Source: CAWUKT01 sp963923035 (GTDB lineage: Bacteria > Bacteroidota > Bacteroidia > J057 > JADKCL01). From it: 41,612 nucleotides of DNA. The translations under genes and the position numbers were made by a program. Below are positions 41,286-41,612 of the stretch, piece by piece (within the stretch, counting starts at the first letter, position 1; each line of letters starts with the position of its first letter). The stretch is from positions 1 through 41,612 of the forward strand of contig CAWUKT010000062.1 of the NCBI GenBank assembly GCA_963923035.1, given 5' to 3'. Under the pieces are notes generated by a model that was not told where the DNA came from, did no database searches, and saw only the letters and a list, made by a program, of their open reading frames with translations.

Positions 41286-41495
41286 ATCGAATTCCTACCT
41301 AATGAGCTTGGTCAGAGCCCAGGTATCAGAGACGAACAATTTTATCGGAGGAGGTATGATCGGATGTACGGACTTATTCTTCAGAAGTTGGGAAAGGGGC
41401 GATTTTTCAAGTGGATGACGGAAAAAAACCAGTGAATGGGGTAGGGGGTCGGGAAAAAGGTGTTTGAAATGGGTCTGTTGGGAGGGAAATGGAGT
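41286..41495. other. Upstream region of the peroxidase gene, no confident gene
   Basis: About 210 bp between the peroxidase start and the right-hand repeat. A plus-strand frame from 41247 to 41435 encodes 62 residues whose end (DEQFYRRRYDRMYGLILQ) looks somewhat protein-like. It overlaps the peroxidase 5' end antisense and matches no family I know. It may be a remnant of a former gene. No terminator or RNA structure recognised. Confidence 0.3.
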
Positions 41496-41612
41496 GACCG
41501 CGGTCCCAGAGCGCGTGACCGAGGTCCCGGAGCGCGGGATCGCGGTGCCAGACCGCGCGATCGCGGTGCCAGACCGCGTGACCGCGGTCCCAGAGCGCGT
41601 GACCGAGGTCCC
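41496..41612. repeat. 21-bp tandem repeat array reaching the window edge
   Basis: Five full 21-bp units start at 41496, 41517, 41538, 41559 and 41580, and a sixth is cut by the window end. Units at 41496 and 41580 are identical; the others differ at a few positions, mainly C/T and C/G switches (for example GACCGCGGTCCCAGAGCGC versus GATCGCGGTGCCAGACCGC). The half-unit GACCGCGGTC is itself a palindrome. Because 21 is a multiple of three, reading frames stay open: one gives a V-T-E-V-P-E-R heptad, another D-R-G-P-R-A-R. No convincing gene covers it. It shares the 21-bp period and a GAGGT-N4-GAGCG core with the array at 106-294. Confidence 0.92.

Noticed and set aside
41247..41435. A 62-codon plus-strand frame with a protein-like C terminus
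   Set aside because: It overlaps the start of the cytochrome c peroxidase gene antisense and has no recognisable family. It is kept only as a possible remnant in the gap note.
41469..41612. A frame from an ATG at 41469 through the right repeat encoding D-R-G-P-R-A-R heptads
   Set aside because: Open only because the period is 21 bp. Several other frames across the array are equally open and the end lies outside the window, so it cannot be called a gene here.

Overview
The window reads as a chromosomal piece of a GC-rich member of the Bacteroidota, most likely near Saprospiria (Lewinella/Haliscomenobacter-like). This is inferred from gene content, Bacteroidota-style lipoprotein signals (SAC, SSCKK, LTNC), the general lack of Shine-Dalgarno sequences before start codons, and TAnnTTTG-like promoter remnants. 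There are about 23 protein genes. No tRNA, rRNA, CRISPR array, transposase or prophage gene was seen.

Layout. (1) 106-294: degenerate 21-bp tandem repeat beside the 3' end of a minus-strand recQ-hrpB operon (315-4993). (2) 5313-10684: plus-strand energy metabolism, with a lone nuoF closed by a strong terminator and then a sucA-sucB operon (2-oxoglutarate dehydrogenase) with its own terminator. (3) 10769-12565: selD directly abutting a family 2 glycosyltransferase. (4) 12566-13114: a pyrimidine tract followed by a structured, terminator-ended candidate non-coding RNA. (5) 13115-21699: a membrane-remodelling cassette made of a YqiJ-like OB-fold membrane protein with a strictly alternating acidic ladder, two micro membrane proteins coupled by ATGA overlaps, a third micro protein, a 750-residue YqiK-type flotillin and a 1629-residue coiled-coil AAA+ ATPase. 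(6) 21821-23211: a cytoplasmic-type metzincin protease with a leader resembling contractile-injection cargo, overlapped by a small lipoprotein gene. (7) 23320-26769: pyruvate carboxylase. (8) 26773-30359: two glycan hydrolases (GH113-like, GH53) around a lipoprotein gene. (9) 30426-31778: NADP-type glutamate dehydrogenase. (10) 32004-35273: a secreted three-domain serine hydrolase and a YD-like lipoprotein. (11) 35280-39877: an LpxH-like phosphoesterase, topoisomerase III and its conserved-looking hypothetical partner. (12) 40053-41261: a di-haem cytochrome c peroxidase lipoprotein. (13) 41496-41612: a second 21-bp tandem repeat related to the one at the left edge, running off the window.

Working together: sucAB, pyruvate carboxylase, glutamate dehydrogenase and nuoF are core carbon/nitrogen/respiratory genes that meet at 2-oxoglutarate and oxaloacetate but are not one operon. 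The least ordinary part is 12.7-23.2 kb. There a putative RNA, the flotillin/AAA+ cassette and a protease-lipoprotein pair lie in one direction and could form a membrane-organising or stress/conflict system. That functional reading is inference.
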